From Simiduia agarivorans SA1 = DSM 21679 (GTDB lineage Bacteria; Pseudomonadota; Gammaproteobacteria; Pseudomonadales; Cellvibrionaceae): DNA of 64,000 nt. The translations under genes were made by a program, and so were the position numbers. This document shows, piece after piece, positions 33,479 through 42,224 of this stretch (within the stretch, counting starts at the first letter, position 1; each line of letters starts with the position of its first letter). Location of the stretch: assembly GCF_000305785.2 (NCBI RefSeq), contig NC_018868.3, positions 1,722,001 through 1,786,000 on the forward strand. The letters run 5' to 3'. The notes under the pieces are model-generated. The model did not search any database, was not told where the DNA came from, and saw nothing but the letters and a program-made list of their open reading frames with translations.

Positions 33479-33647
33479 CAACAAGGACGTAGACAAGGAA
33501 GTACTTGTTGACCACTGAAGGTCAAAGGACGCGCCCTCAGGATGAAAAGGGCAAATTATAACGGTCAGGGAATACGGATCACGGATGATTTAAGACCGAG
33601 ACTTAGGGAAACGGAATTGAAGGCCAGCATTTGCTGGCCTTTTTATT
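33479..33647 (+). ncRNA. CsrB/RsmZ-like sRNA, copy 3
   Basis: About 169 nt from CAACAAGGACG to the terminator AAGGCCAGC-ATTT-GCTGGCCTT-TTTATT (33620-33646). About nine GGA motifs, with the 5' block shared almost base for base with copy 2 and the TTAGGGAAA element shared by all three. The middle part differs from copy 2, indicating an older duplication under selection on GGA motifs and terminator rather than full sequence. Confidence 0.78.
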
Positions 33648-33714
33648 GACCGTCAAACAGGAGATGGGCAGTTTGACCGTGTTTGTTTCATGGCAGCAGC
33701 TTGTCAACAACCTG

Positions 33715-34023
33715 CTAGGCCAATAAGGCCCAGAAATAACCCAGCACCAGACAACCAAAGCCAACCACAAACAGGGAACGCGCCCATCTGGCCCGCACCA
33801 GGGCTTGCTCGCCCAGGATTAACAGGCCCGGGGTCTGGTCAAAGCCGCGTGCTAGCACCCAGCTGAACAGTCCCAACGATTGGTGAAAGCTCCAGGGCTC
33901 GGGACGCCCCAGTTGCAGCCACAGCTGGCTATGGTGTTGCCTTAACGCTTCAGCCAACAATGGAAAGCGAACCAATAGAAACGCAAACACCAGCATGAGA
34001 AGACCTGCCGAAACCAATACCAT
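33715..34023 (-). CDS. Small two-helix membrane protein, unknown family
   Basis: 102 residues from ATG 34023 (GAGG 7 nt upstream). An N-terminal membrane helix (LVSAGLLMLVFAFLLVRFPLL) and a C-terminal one (LFVVGFGCLVLGYFWALLA) flank about 50 loop residues. The layout recalls small universal-stress-type or DUF membrane proteins, but I cannot name a family. It is convergent with the sRNA array and divergent from the YhhN-like gene. Confidence 0.65.
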   Translation of the reverse strand: MVLVSAGLLMLVFAFLLVRFPLLAEALRQHHSQLWLQLGRPEPWSFHQSLGLFSWVLARGFDQTPGLLILGEQALVRARWARSLFVVGFGCLVLGYFWALLA

Positions 34024-34143
34024 GTGCACACCTCAACATCAGTTTGACTGCTCTGGTTACAGTAGAGCCGGTCTTCGGCCGAAATTCAAGAACCCCTCAC
34101 AGAATAGAATCCCGCTATACTGGCGCTTCGTCCGATAAAAATA

Positions 34144-34797
34144 ATGAGTAATAAAATGCCGCGTTTTAATTTCTGGCCTATCTATAGCCTGTTCGCCCTG
34201 GCCTATCTTATCGCCCTCTTTTTTACGCTGCCGGTGGCCGTTATGGCCGGCCTGAAGGTGATGCCTATTCTGCTCCTGCTGGCATTACTGGTGCATTCTC
34301 CCGAGCGGCCGCTTTGGCTGTGGCCGGCAGTCATATTTTCAGCCGCCGGCGACTTACTGCTGGCGCTGCCGATCGAGCAGGGCTTTGTGTTCGGACTGGC
34401 TGCATTTTTAGTTGCGCAATTGTGCTACGGCTTCGGGTTCTGGCGCGATCGCGCGCCGCTCTCGGGTCAGACAAAGTCGCGCTTTCTCTTTGTCGCGGGT
34501 ATCAGCGCTGCGTTGGCGGCGGTGATATTGCCGGCAAGTGGCGGACTGTTGATTGCGGTCAGCCTGTATCTGTGTGCGATTGCCTTTATGGCCTTGGGCG
34601 CGGCCCGCTACAACACAGGCAACGCCACGGTATTCGTGGGTGCACTGTTATTTGTCCTGTCCGATTCGGTCATCGCCATCAACAAGTTCCTATGGCCTTT
34701 CAGCGCCAGCAGCTGGGTGATTATGGTGACCTATTACGCTGCTCAAGGGCTGATGGTGACCGGCGTGCTCCGTCATTGCCGACGCGTCACCGGCTGA
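34144..34797 (+). CDS. YhhN/TMEM86-family lysoplasmalogenase-like membrane protein
   Basis: 217 residues and about eight membrane helices. The spacing of KVMPILLLLALLV, IFSAAGDLLLALP and SDSVIAINKFLWPF matches the YhhN/TMEM86 family, whose conserved Lys and Asp residues (K in LKVMP, D in AAGDLLL, SDS) form the catalytic core of mammalian lysoplasmalogenase. Bacterial roles are less clear; a membrane ether-lipid or other lipid hydrolase function is a family-based guess. Its 3' end overlaps the convergent DUF3833 gene by 25 bp. Start ATG 34144 lacks a clear ribosome site; ATG 34159 is possible. Confidence 0.8.
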   Translation: MSNKMPRFNFWPIYSLFALAYLIALFFTLPVAVMAGLKVMPILLLLALLVHSPERPLWLWPAVIFSAAGDLLLALPIEQGFVFGLAAFLVAQLCYGFGFWRDRAPLSGQTKSRFLFVAGISAALAAVILPASGGLLIAVSLYLCAIAFMALGAARYNTGNATVFVGALLFVLSDSVIAINKFLWPFSASSWVIMVTYYAAQGLMVTGVLRHCRRVTG

Positions 34798-35324
34798 CAA
34801 TCAGGCGCCCGTTTTTCAAAAAACAGCGTGACCTCGGCCACTGTAAAACCCCACTTTTTGATGGCCGCCCGGTTGAACACGTGCTGTTCGTCCAGGCGGT
34901 ACATCCAGTCGTCAAAACTGACCCGGTAGACCGTATCGTCCACCTCCAGATCCATCTGGTAGGCCCACTGAAGCGCAAAGCCGGCTTCAGCCCCTTCGGC
35001 TACGCCAATAATGTCGTCGGCACGGCCCTGCCAACGGCCATCGCCATCCGGGCTGATCCGCCATTGCCGGAATTGGGTCTCGCCGTCGTCGTAGACAAAA
35101 TCTTCGTCCAGTATCAACTGCCCATCCCGCTCGTAGCCACAGAGCCCCACATTAAAGCGACGCACCACCTCGCCCCGGTAGTTTTGCACCAGGCCCCAGG
35201 CTTTGGTCTGGCCGGTAAAATATTCGTTCAGATTGAATGCCGGTGACGACGACCGGTAGTGATCGATATCCACGTGACCACACCCGGCCAGAAACACCAC
35301 AGAAACCCACAACCAGCGCATCAT
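34773..35324 (-). CDS. DUF3833 lipoprotein
   Basis: 183 residues with lipobox FLAGC (about 11-15). The beta-rich body (FNLNEYFTGQTKAWGLVQNYRGEVVRRFNV ... GRADDIIGVAEGAEAGFALQWAYQMDLEVDDTVYRVSFDDWMYRLDE) matches DUF3833. It overlaps the chalcone-isomerase-like gene upstream by 4 bp and is therefore coupled to it. As I recall, this pair commonly belongs to the RpoE-ChrR regulated lipid-modification operon in vibrios and relatives; the rest of that operon lies at 38334-43438 in this window. Function unknown. Confidence 0.85.
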   Translation of the reverse strand: MMRWLWVSVVFLAGCGHVDIDHYRSSSPAFNLNEYFTGQTKAWGLVQNYRGEVVRRFNVGLCGYERDGQLILDEDFVYDDGETQFRQWRISPDGDGRWQGRADDIIGVAEGAEAGFALQWAYQMDLEVDDTVYRVSFDDWMYRLDEQHVFNRAAIKKWGFTVAEVTLFFEKRAPDCQPVTRRQ

Positions 35325-35830
35325 GAACCTCCCAACAGCGCAGTGCGCACCTGCTGATAACTCGCATCCGGGTGCAGCCAGATGGCGGCGAACGCCGGGC
35401 CAAAGGCTGGCTCGGCGATTTCGCCCAGGCGCCGGTCATTCAGATAAAACATACTCTGGCCCGCGCGGTCGATAAACAGGCTCAACCGATCGCCCTTTTT
35501 CACATCGGGCCAAAGTGACGCCAACGCCGACAACCAGGCAGGCCCCTGGTCTTTTGCCAGCCCGAGCCGCTGCCACTGGTCGCGGGTGGCATCGAGTAAC
35601 GCGTTCCGATCAATATCGCGGGCGTAGGTCAGCGACAGCATGAAGGGGCCCTGCACCTGCGAACCATCGCCCAGGCGGGTATCGGCACACCGGTAACTGG
35701 TGGCGGTGTAAATGGAAAAACCCCAGACCCGCAATTTGCCCTCGCCAACCTGCACCAGATCGGCCGGCTTCTCACAGCCCAATGTCACCCCTGCAACGCC
35801 CATCGCGATTAGAAAGACAAGCCAACGCAC
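35321..35830 (-). CDS. Chalcone-isomerase-like exported protein
   Basis: 169 residues with a signal peptide (VFLIAMGVAGVTLGC). The body LRVWGFSIYTATSYRC ... FMLSLTYARDIDRNALLDATRDQWQRLG ... GDRLSLFIDRAGQSMFYLNDRRLGEI ... AFGPAFAAIWLHP matches the bacterial chalcone-isomerase-fold family. These act as lipid-binding or unknown-function proteins rather than flavonoid enzymes; residues for flavanone chemistry are not evident. Its start lies 121 bp from the divergent MATE gene, and it is 4-bp coupled to the DUF3833 gene. Confidence 0.85.
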   Translation of the reverse strand: MRWLVFLIAMGVAGVTLGCEKPADLVQVGEGKLRVWGFSIYTATSYRCADTRLGDGSQVQGPFMLSLTYARDIDRNALLDATRDQWQRLGLAKDQGPAWLSALASLWPDVKKGDRLSLFIDRAGQSMFYLNDRRLGEIAEPAFGPAFAAIWLHPDASYQQVRTALLGGS

Positions 35831-35951
35831 GCTACTATCCTCTGATTACCTCAATACCTCTGATACGGGCCATTCTGAAGGTTGGATTTGGCCCATACTC
35901 TGGGGTAAGGTGTGCGCCCTCGCCCAAACCTTATTGTCCAACAGACCACTT

Positions 35952-37334
35952 ATGCAGGATTCTACCGCCCAACGTCGTAGCCAGGTTCTGGACAAGGGAC
36001 TCTGGGGCATGACCAAGCCCATGCTGCTGGAGCAAGCATTGGTGCTCAGCATCCCCATGACCGACCTGTTTTTCCTGAGCCGGGTCTCGGACGATGCAGC
36101 CGCCGCCGTGGGCGCGATCACCCCCATTCTTTATTTTGCCTTTACCTGCCTGTGGGTTGTGGCCTTTGCCGGCTCTGCGCTCACGTCCCAACGCATCGGG
36201 AACGATGACTACGATCAGGCCAACACCACCATCGGCGTCTACGGGCTCTGGCTCACGGGGCTTTCTGTATTGGCAGCCCTGGCGGTTTACGCCGGTGGCC
36301 CGGTGATTGCCAACCTGATGGGTTTGCCCGGCACGATCAATACCGACGCGGTCACCTACCTGCAGATCACCGCCTGGATGATCGGTGTGTGGGGAATCCA
36401 TGCATTCACCCATAGCGTGCTGACTATCTATGGCTTACCGCACTGGAACCTGGTCGCCAACAGCGCCTACTTCATCAGCAATGTGGTGGGTAATTCCGTG
36501 GTGGTTTTCGGCCTGTTCGGGGCGCCGGAAATGGGCTTGGTGGGGGTTGCCTGGGTCAGTGTGCTGTCGTCGCTGCTGGGCGTGCTGGTTGCGGCAATGG
36601 CGATTGTGATCAGACTCAGGCTCGCCATAATCTGGTCCCGGGTGATGACCGAATTCCGGCGCCACAGCCGCCAGCTGGGCCGCATTGCCCTGCCCTCTAT
36701 TGCCGAACCACTCAGCTTTGACGGCCAGATGATTGTGCTGAGTGCCATCGTCGCGGTCGGTGGCGCCACCGAACTGGCAGCGCGCGCCTACACCTTCAAT
36801 ACTTTCATGGCGCTGTTGATCGTGACCATCGCCATCAGCACCGCCACCGAAGTCATGGTGGGCCAGTATGTGGGCGCAAGGAATTACCGCAAAGCCAATG
36901 CCCAGCTACACCAGAGTCTGAAAGCCGCCTTTATCGGCGCCGGCCTGATCGGTGTCATGTTTACGGCATTGGCGCCACAGATCATGAGCCTGTACACGGA
37001 CGAGGCCAGCCTGATTGCCATGGCCTATGTGTATTTTGGACTGTCCCTGCTGGCGGAACCCGGCCGCACCGTCAATATCATTGTGGGTAATTCACTGCGT
37101 GGCACCGGTGATGGCTGGTATATATCGGTCACCGGCATACTGTTCAGCTGGCTCATCGCCGTGCCCCTCGCCTGGTGGCTCGCAGTTGAACAAGGCATGG
37201 GACTGGTGGGCGTATTGATCTCGGCAGCGTTGGATGAGGGATGCCGGTCGTTTATCTACTATGCCCGCTGGCGGGCAGGCCATTGGCAGCACAAGAACGC
37301 CATTGCACGGGAAGGACTGGAATCATCCCGATAA
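35952..37334 (+). CDS. MATE-family multidrug/cation efflux transporter
   Basis: 460 residues from ATG 35952; the frame is open further upstream, but the protein family begins near here (TKPMLLEQALVLSIPMTDLFFLSRVS). About twelve membrane helices in two bundles, with conserved blocks such as GNSLRGTGDGWYI and QYVGARNYRKA. MATE proteins expel drugs, dyes or metabolites using Na+ or H+ gradients, and some relatives flip lipids. It interrupts, on the opposite strand, what looks like one lipid-modification gene set. The end overlaps the convergent dioxygenase gene by 12 bp. Confidence 0.88.
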   Translation: MQDSTAQRRSQVLDKGLWGMTKPMLLEQALVLSIPMTDLFFLSRVSDDAAAAVGAITPILYFAFTCLWVVAFAGSALTSQRIGNDDYDQANTTIGVYGLWLTGLSVLAALAVYAGGPVIANLMGLPGTINTDAVTYLQITAWMIGVWGIHAFTHSVLTIYGLPHWNLVANSAYFISNVVGNSVVVFGLFGAPEMGLVGVAWVSVLSSLLGVLVAAMAIVIRLRLAIIWSRVMTEFRRHSRQLGRIALPSIAEPLSFDGQMIVLSAIVAVGGATELAARAYTFNTFMALLIVTIAISTATEVMVGQYVGARNYRKANAQLHQSLKAAFIGAGLIGVMFTALAPQIMSLYTDEASLIAMAYVYFGLSLLAEPGRTVNIIVGNSLRGTGDGWYISVTGILFSWLIAVPLAWWLAVEQGMGLVGVLISAALDEGCRSFIYYARWRAGHWQHKNAIAREGLESSR

Positions 37335-38312
37335 TTCCTGCGCGACGCATGCCCGGGCGCGTTGAAAGACTGTGTCCCTGTGTGCAATTTGCGCCGCAGA
37401 AGCCCTCCCGTGACTGAATAAACCTCGATGGCTCGCGTACAATAAATTAAGCATTACCCGGCGAGATTTCCCCCGTACTCGTCGATGGAACGCTTCAGTG
37501 TTCTCAAAAAAAAGTGATCCTTCAGGACCAAATACTGATTGAATGCGGCCTTCAAAGCGCCGACTGACGCGATCTTCGGACAAAGTGCCGCGCAGAATAT
37601 CCCAGAAGCCTATGCTTCTGTGACTGCCCTTTATCACTTGATGATAAGAATCTCCAGCATCCACATCTGTAAGATAAACAAACACATTCAGAGATTGCCA
37701 ACCCGCATAGTCAAAATGGAACTTGTGTTGATCCAAGACTGGCATCGAGTGTTCCGCTTTAGAGACGAAAAGGGAGGACTCCAACAGGACCGGCTCACAC
37801 CCGAAATAATGTCGTAACAGATTCCAAATTGCGGGATCGTAGGCGAGCGCCGCAACATCCTCAGACACTTCGTGGGCGTAAAGATACTCCTCGGGAGGAA
37901 GGTGACTCACCAACCTCACCAGTTTTCGGGTCAAATCAGAATCTATAGAACCGAAAAAGCTAAAGCTATCAGTACGTAATTCTTTTAGCGTCTTGGATAA
38001 TTCGAAATGCGCTAAAGCGCTTTTTTCCTGGCGGTACGTTTTGAGGCAAGGCCGGCGCCAGCGTATCACACCTATTGCCATCCACCGCCATGGACCAAAA
38101 TGCACCAATTGGCGCAACACATGCAAACTGTTAGCAATCGACAAACTGCGACAGAGCTGCCGCAGAAATGCCAGAAAGCGAGACCATCCGATAGTCGTCC
38201 TTTTTCTCATCATCCATGCCTGTAGATCGCCTGATTCTGGAGGATACACCGGCAAAGCATTGACCAACATATGTCGGTAGAGAAATTGTCGCTCCAAGAC
38301 ACATCCTGGCAC
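37323..38312 (-). CDS. PhyH-like 2-oxoglutarate/Fe(II) dioxygenase
   Basis: 329 residues. HKFHFDYAGWQSLNVFVYLTDVD carries the HxD iron-binding pair (HFD), FENTEAFHRRVRGKSRRVMLNLLY carries the distal His and the Arg that would bind 2-oxoglutarate, and HQVIKGSHRS is the usual PhyH-type block. The N-terminal 120 residues are basic, of unknown fold. The gene is visibly AT-richer than its neighbours. It lies 21 nt after DUF2878, so it probably joins the lipid-modification operon; hydroxylation of a lipid-derived substrate is a guess. It could be a recent insertion. Confidence 0.75.
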   Translation of the reverse strand: MPGCVLERQFLYRHMLVNALPVYPPESGDLQAWMMRKRTTIGWSRFLAFLRQLCRSLSIANSLHVLRQLVHFGPWRWMAIGVIRWRRPCLKTYRQEKSALAHFELSKTLKELRTDSFSFFGSIDSDLTRKLVRLVSHLPPEEYLYAHEVSEDVAALAYDPAIWNLLRHYFGCEPVLLESSLFVSKAEHSMPVLDQHKFHFDYAGWQSLNVFVYLTDVDAGDSYHQVIKGSHRSIGFWDILRGTLSEDRVSRRFEGRIQSVFGPEGSLFFENTEAFHRRVRGKSRRVMLNLLYASHRGLFSHGRASAAQIAHRDTVFQRARACVAQELSG

Positions 38313-38333
38313 AAGCAGCCTGTTGAAAGCGTA

Positions 38334-38858
38334 TCAGCGATTTGATGGCGCTAACCTCGAGGCGCCGAGAATCGAAAAACCAAGCACTCCTACACACGCC
38401 AAAAACGACCAGGCAATCAAAGACGCTATCAGCCAAGACTCCATCCCCAAACCGGGAACTATGTTAGAAAATTGCATTCCGCCTAGATAGGTTAACGGTC
38501 CACCTATGGCCAGAGCCGGAATACCCCATATGGGACGCAAGAGGAACCACCGCATACAAACGGGGAGACTCAGTACAAAACAAATCCAGAGACAAAGAAG
38601 CCAAATGGGGAAACCTTCCGGAGACGAGAGCAATCCAACCTGAAAGAAGGTGAGATCAATACCCAAACCTATCGACAAAACCGCAGCTGTCCACAGCCAA
38701 TACCGCGCCCGACTCGCGGGCGCTGGCATGCGCGGTACAACCCAGAAAAAGTGGATACCCGAAAACACCAGTAGCACAGGGAACGCCAATGCCTCCTGAT
38801 AAAGGACAAGACCCCACCACGCCAATTGAAAACTTATTGCATTGATCCACAGAGCCAT
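38334..38858 (-). CDS. DUF2878 membrane protein
   Basis: 174 residues with about six membrane helices, matching DUF2878 (MALWINAISFQLAWWGLVLYQEALAFPVLLVFSGIHFFWV at the N-terminus). Two nt separate it from the CFA-type methyltransferase gene, so it is translationally linked. DUF2878 is typically encoded in ChrR-regulated lipid clusters; its function is unknown. Base composition is AT-richer than the enzyme genes upstream. Confidence 0.8.
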   Translation of the reverse strand: MALWINAISFQLAWWGLVLYQEALAFPVLLVFSGIHFFWVVPRMPAPASRARYWLWTAAVLSIGLGIDLTFFQVGLLSSPEGFPIWLLCLWICFVLSLPVCMRWFLLRPIWGIPALAIGGPLTYLGGMQFSNIVPGLGMESWLIASLIAWSFLACVGVLGFSILGASRLAPSNR

Positions 38859-38860
38859 AT

Positions 38861-40132
38861 CTAGAGCGGTAGCGGATCAGGAAGCGCTCGGGCACCCGGC
38901 TTGGCCATCAACAGCTGACTGGTACCAATCACCCGCTCACGGAAACCGCCTTCACAGTAGGCCAGGTAGTAGTCCCACATGCGCACAAAGCGGTCGTCGA
39001 AACCGCAGGCGCGGACTTTGTCGATGGCATGCCAGAAACGGCTGCGCCACTCCGCCAGAGTGCGGGCGTAATGCTGGCCAATCTCTTCCAGCCCGACTAA
39101 CTGCATGTCCGTTGCCCGGCGCAGGCAATCACACACCACACTCACCGAGGGCAAGGCGCCGCCAGGGAAAATGTAGCGCTGAATAAAGTCCACATGCTTG
39201 CGGGCATAGTCGTAGCGTTGATCGGCAATGGTAATGGCCTGGATCAACATCAACCCCTCCGGCTTAAGCAGGCGGGAGCAGGTCGCGAAATACTCGTCGT
39301 AATAATCGTGCCCGACCGCTTCGATCATCTCGATTGACACCAGCTTGTCGTACTGGCCGCTGAGATTGCGGTAGTCTTCCAGCAATAACGTGACTTTATC
39401 CTGCAGACCTTCGCGCGAAACCCAGGCGCTGGCGTAATCAAACTGCTCCTTGGAAATCGTTGTCGTGGTCACCTTGCAACCAAAATGACGGGCCGCGTAG
39501 ATGGCCATACCGCCCCATCCGGTGCCGATTTCCAACAGGTGGTCCTGTTCTGACAAATTCAGGCGCTTACATATCCGATGCAGTTTCGCCTCTGAAGCTT
39601 CTTGCAGGGACATGTCCTCGCGCTCAAACACCGCAGATGAATACATCATGGTGCTATCGAGAAACAGGGGGAAAAAGTCATTGCCCAGATCATAATGGGC
39701 GGCAATGTTTTTCTTGCTGCCTTTGACCGTGTTGGCGCGCAGCCAATGAAACGCCTTGAGCGCAAGACTGCGGAAATTGGTCCAGCCCGAGTCCAGGTCA
39801 TTGGTGGCGTTGATGTTGGCACTCATCACCTGCACTACCGCCACCAGATCGGGCGTATCCCAGAAACGTTGCATGTAGGACTCGCCGCCACCGACAGTAC
39901 CGGAGGTGAGCACGGCACTGTAAAAACCGGGGTCGAGCACCTGGATCTGCCCATGAGGCCCGGCTTCGCGACCGCCAAAACGATAGACCTGATCACCGTC
40001 GGTGATGGTCAGCCGCCCCACCCTGAGCGACTCCAACGCCCGCAATAAAAGCCGGCGGGCGATCTTATCGGCCCAGGACAGGGAGCCTGTTGAGGCATCG
40101 ATCATGCGGGACGTGCGCGACTGTTCTGTCAT
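38861..40132 (-). CDS. Cyclopropane-fatty-acid synthase-type SAM methyltransferase
   Basis: 423 residues, the usual CFA/CmaS length. The SAM-binding motif LLEIGTGWGGMAIYAA (about 195-210), the HYDLGNDFFPLFLDSTMMYSSAVF signature and SIEMIEAVGHDYYDEYFATCSRLLKPEG are diagnostic. Such enzymes transfer a methyl(ene) group from SAM to unsaturated acyl chains of membrane phospholipids. In the RpoE-ChrR context it may act in the route to furan or other modified fatty acids rather than plain cyclopropanes. Coupled by a 4-bp overlap to the DUF1365 gene. Confidence 0.92.
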   Translation of the reverse strand: MTEQSRTSRMIDASTGSLSWADKIARRLLLRALESLRVGRLTITDGDQVYRFGGREAGPHGQIQVLDPGFYSAVLTSGTVGGGESYMQRFWDTPDLVAVVQVMSANINATNDLDSGWTNFRSLALKAFHWLRANTVKGSKKNIAAHYDLGNDFFPLFLDSTMMYSSAVFEREDMSLQEASEAKLHRICKRLNLSEQDHLLEIGTGWGGMAIYAARHFGCKVTTTTISKEQFDYASAWVSREGLQDKVTLLLEDYRNLSGQYDKLVSIEMIEAVGHDYYDEYFATCSRLLKPEGLMLIQAITIADQRYDYARKHVDFIQRYIFPGGALPSVSVVCDCLRRATDMQLVGLEEIGQHYARTLAEWRSRFWHAIDKVRACGFDDRFVRMWDYYLAYCEGGFRERVIGTSQLLMAKPGARALPDPLPL

Positions 40133-40953
40133 CTGAGTCTCTCTCTTGAGTAATTTTGTTTTTCCGTGTCGACTTCAGGCGCCCCGGGATGGCTGTAAAA
40201 ATGCGCTCCCTTACGCCACAACCTGAACGCCTGCCAGTAAATACCCCAGACCACTTTCAGCGTCATCCAGGGGAACCGCCAGACCAACCGGCTCAGCACA
40301 GGTGCCGTACATTCCTCGCGCTGCAGATTCAACAGTGCTTCAAAACACTTGCGCTCTGCGCCCGACTCTTCCGGCAAAACCTCCGCACCTGTCGCCAGAT
40401 TCTGCAAATGGATACGGATTGCGTCACCCGGCAGATTAGTCAGCCAGCGATAAAATTGCTGCATGGGCATGAACGGTGACACGTGCATGGCTTTGGCAAA
40501 ATCCACGCGGGTGTCTACCGCTCGCTGACGATAATCCAATATATACAACGCGCGGTGATCCCAGGGCGTATTGGTTACCTCGGCCACTATAAAGGCCAGG
40601 GTGGTGGCGTTATCATCAAATACATAATAGACACTGATAGGGTTCATGCGCACACCGAAACAGCGGGGATTGGTCAGCAAACGTACCGGCCCCGACGGGC
40701 GCACGCCGCACGCGGCCTCAACCTCGTCGTACACACATTGTTTTAACGGTCGCTGCGGATCGCCAAAATAATCTTTACGGCGGATCCAGAAAGGCGCAAA
40801 GCGACGAGAAGACCAGGCCCAGGAGCGTGCACAGACCTGATCGATCTCGTCCAGATCCAGATAGGCCATGAACACGTCATACTGAAACCGATGGAAGCGC
40901 GGCGCAAAACGCGCGTGCATCAACTTGCCGGTATAGATGCCGCTGGCCAGCAT
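40129..40953 (-). CDS. DUF1365 protein
   Basis: 274 residues from ATG 40953, which overlaps the FAD oxidoreductase stop as ATGA. The N-terminus MLASGIYTGKLMHARFAPRFHRFQYDVFMAYLDLDEI is the standard DUF1365 opening, with NPRCFGVRMNPISVYYVFD and ITNLPGDAIRIHLQN-like blocks after it. Invariably linked in bacteria to CFA-type methyltransferase and FAD oxidoreductase genes, as here. Biochemical function unproven; it presumably takes part in acyl-chain modification at the membrane. Confidence 0.9.
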   Translation of the reverse strand: MLASGIYTGKLMHARFAPRFHRFQYDVFMAYLDLDEIDQVCARSWAWSSRRFAPFWIRRKDYFGDPQRPLKQCVYDEVEAACGVRPSGPVRLLTNPRCFGVRMNPISVYYVFDDNATTLAFIVAEVTNTPWDHRALYILDYRQRAVDTRVDFAKAMHVSPFMPMQQFYRWLTNLPGDAIRIHLQNLATGAEVLPEESGAERKCFEALLNLQREECTAPVLSRLVWRFPWMTLKVVWGIYWQAFRLWRKGAHFYSHPGAPEVDTEKQNYSRERLR

Positions 40954-42203
40954 CACCAACGGGCTCCCAGTGCGGTGGCAACCCGGATGCCACTCACCAC
41001 GCCGTCTTCGTGAAAACCGTTGGCCCAATAGGCACCGCAAAACCAGGTGCGCTTCACGCCGTTGATTTCGCTCCAGCGCGATTGTGCATGATGCCCGGCG
41101 GGGGTAAACACGGGGTGATCGTAATGGTACACACCCAGAATTTTTTCAGGGTCTATCGCTTGCGTATGATTGAGGGTCACACACACTGTCTCTGGCGAAT
41201 CCAGACCCTGCAGGATATTCATGTTGTAAGTGAGCACAGGCCTGGCATGTTGGTCCGATGTGAGTCGGGTGTTCCAACTGGCCCAGGCCAGTTTACGCTT
41301 GGGCAGCAGACGGCTGTCTGTGTGTAACACCACTTCATTGGGTTGATAGGGAATCGCCCCCAACACCGCTTTTTCTTCATCACTGGCATCATCAAGCAGC
41401 GCCAACGCCTGATCGGAATGCGTACCAATCACCACCTGATCGAAATACTCTTGCGACCCGTCGGCAAAGCGGATGGTTGCGCCCTGCTCATCGCGCGCAA
41501 TGCCACTGATCTGGCAATTTAACCGGATGCGATCCGCAAATGGCTTGGTGATCGGCGCCAGGTAAGCGTGCGAGCCGCCCACCAGCGTCCGCCACTGGGG
41601 CCGGTTATTCACACTCAACAATCCGTGATTGTGAAAAAAACGGATGAAGAACAGCGCCTGGAAATCCAGCATCACCTGATCGCCGGAGGACCAGATCGCC
41701 GCCCCCATGGGAACCAGATATTGGTAGATGAACCGCGTACCGTAGCCATTTTGTTCAAGGTAGTCGGCCAGGCGCAGGTCTTCGGGAATCTTCCCTGCCT
41801 GCCAGTGCTCCACAGCTTCGCGATTAAATCGCAGGATGTCGCGAATCATCGACCAGAAACCCGGGCTCACCAGGTTGCGCCGCTGCGCGAACAGCGTATT
41901 CAGATTGGTGCCTGAATATTCCGTCCCATCCCGATCGTCGGAAACGGAATAACTCATCTCGGTGGGACGGGATTCCACACCCAACCGATTCAGCAATTTG
42001 ATGAAGTTAGGATAGGTCCAATCGTTGTACACGATAAATCCTGTGTCCACCGCGAATTCGCGCCCGCCGAGTTGCACCGATTTTGTGGCGGTATGGCCGC
42101 CGATGCGCTCGTCGGATTCAATCACGTGAACCTCGTGCAGACCGGACAGGAGGTGGGCGGCGGTAAGACTGGATATACCGCTACCGATAACTGCTATTTT
42201 CAA
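40953..42203 (-). CDS. FAD-dependent amine-oxidase-like oxidoreductase of the lipid-modification operon
   Basis: 416 residues. GSGISSLTAAHLL at the N-terminus is the GxGxxG dinucleotide-binding motif, followed by HVIESDERIGGHT and a C-terminal CGAYWANGFHEDGVVSGI, the second FAD-binding block. It is of the phytoene-desaturase/amine-oxidase fold used for fatty-acyl desaturation in related clusters. In Rhodobacter sphaeroides, genes of the RpoE-ChrR regulon include comparable flavoenzymes connected with furan fatty acid formation; the same role is inferred here, not shown. Confidence 0.88.
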   Translation of the reverse strand: MKIAVIGSGISSLTAAHLLSGLHEVHVIESDERIGGHTATKSVQLGGREFAVDTGFIVYNDWTYPNFIKLLNRLGVESRPTEMSYSVSDDRDGTEYSGTNLNTLFAQRRNLVSPGFWSMIRDILRFNREAVEHWQAGKIPEDLRLADYLEQNGYGTRFIYQYLVPMGAAIWSSGDQVMLDFQALFFIRFFHNHGLLSVNNRPQWRTLVGGSHAYLAPITKPFADRIRLNCQISGIARDEQGATIRFADGSQEYFDQVVIGTHSDQALALLDDASDEEKAVLGAIPYQPNEVVLHTDSRLLPKRKLAWASWNTRLTSDQHARPVLTYNMNILQGLDSPETVCVTLNHTQAIDPEKILGVYHYDHPVFTPAGHHAQSRWSEINGVKRTWFCGAYWANGFHEDGVVSGIRVATALGARW

Positions 42204-42224
42204 GGAAGCTCCTTAGTGAATGCT

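Noticed and set aside
32812..33647. Repeat array resembling a CRISPR
   Set aside because: Units are about 290-380 bp apart, unequal, with internal divergence and a terminator each; there are no short direct repeats with uniform spacers and no cas genes.
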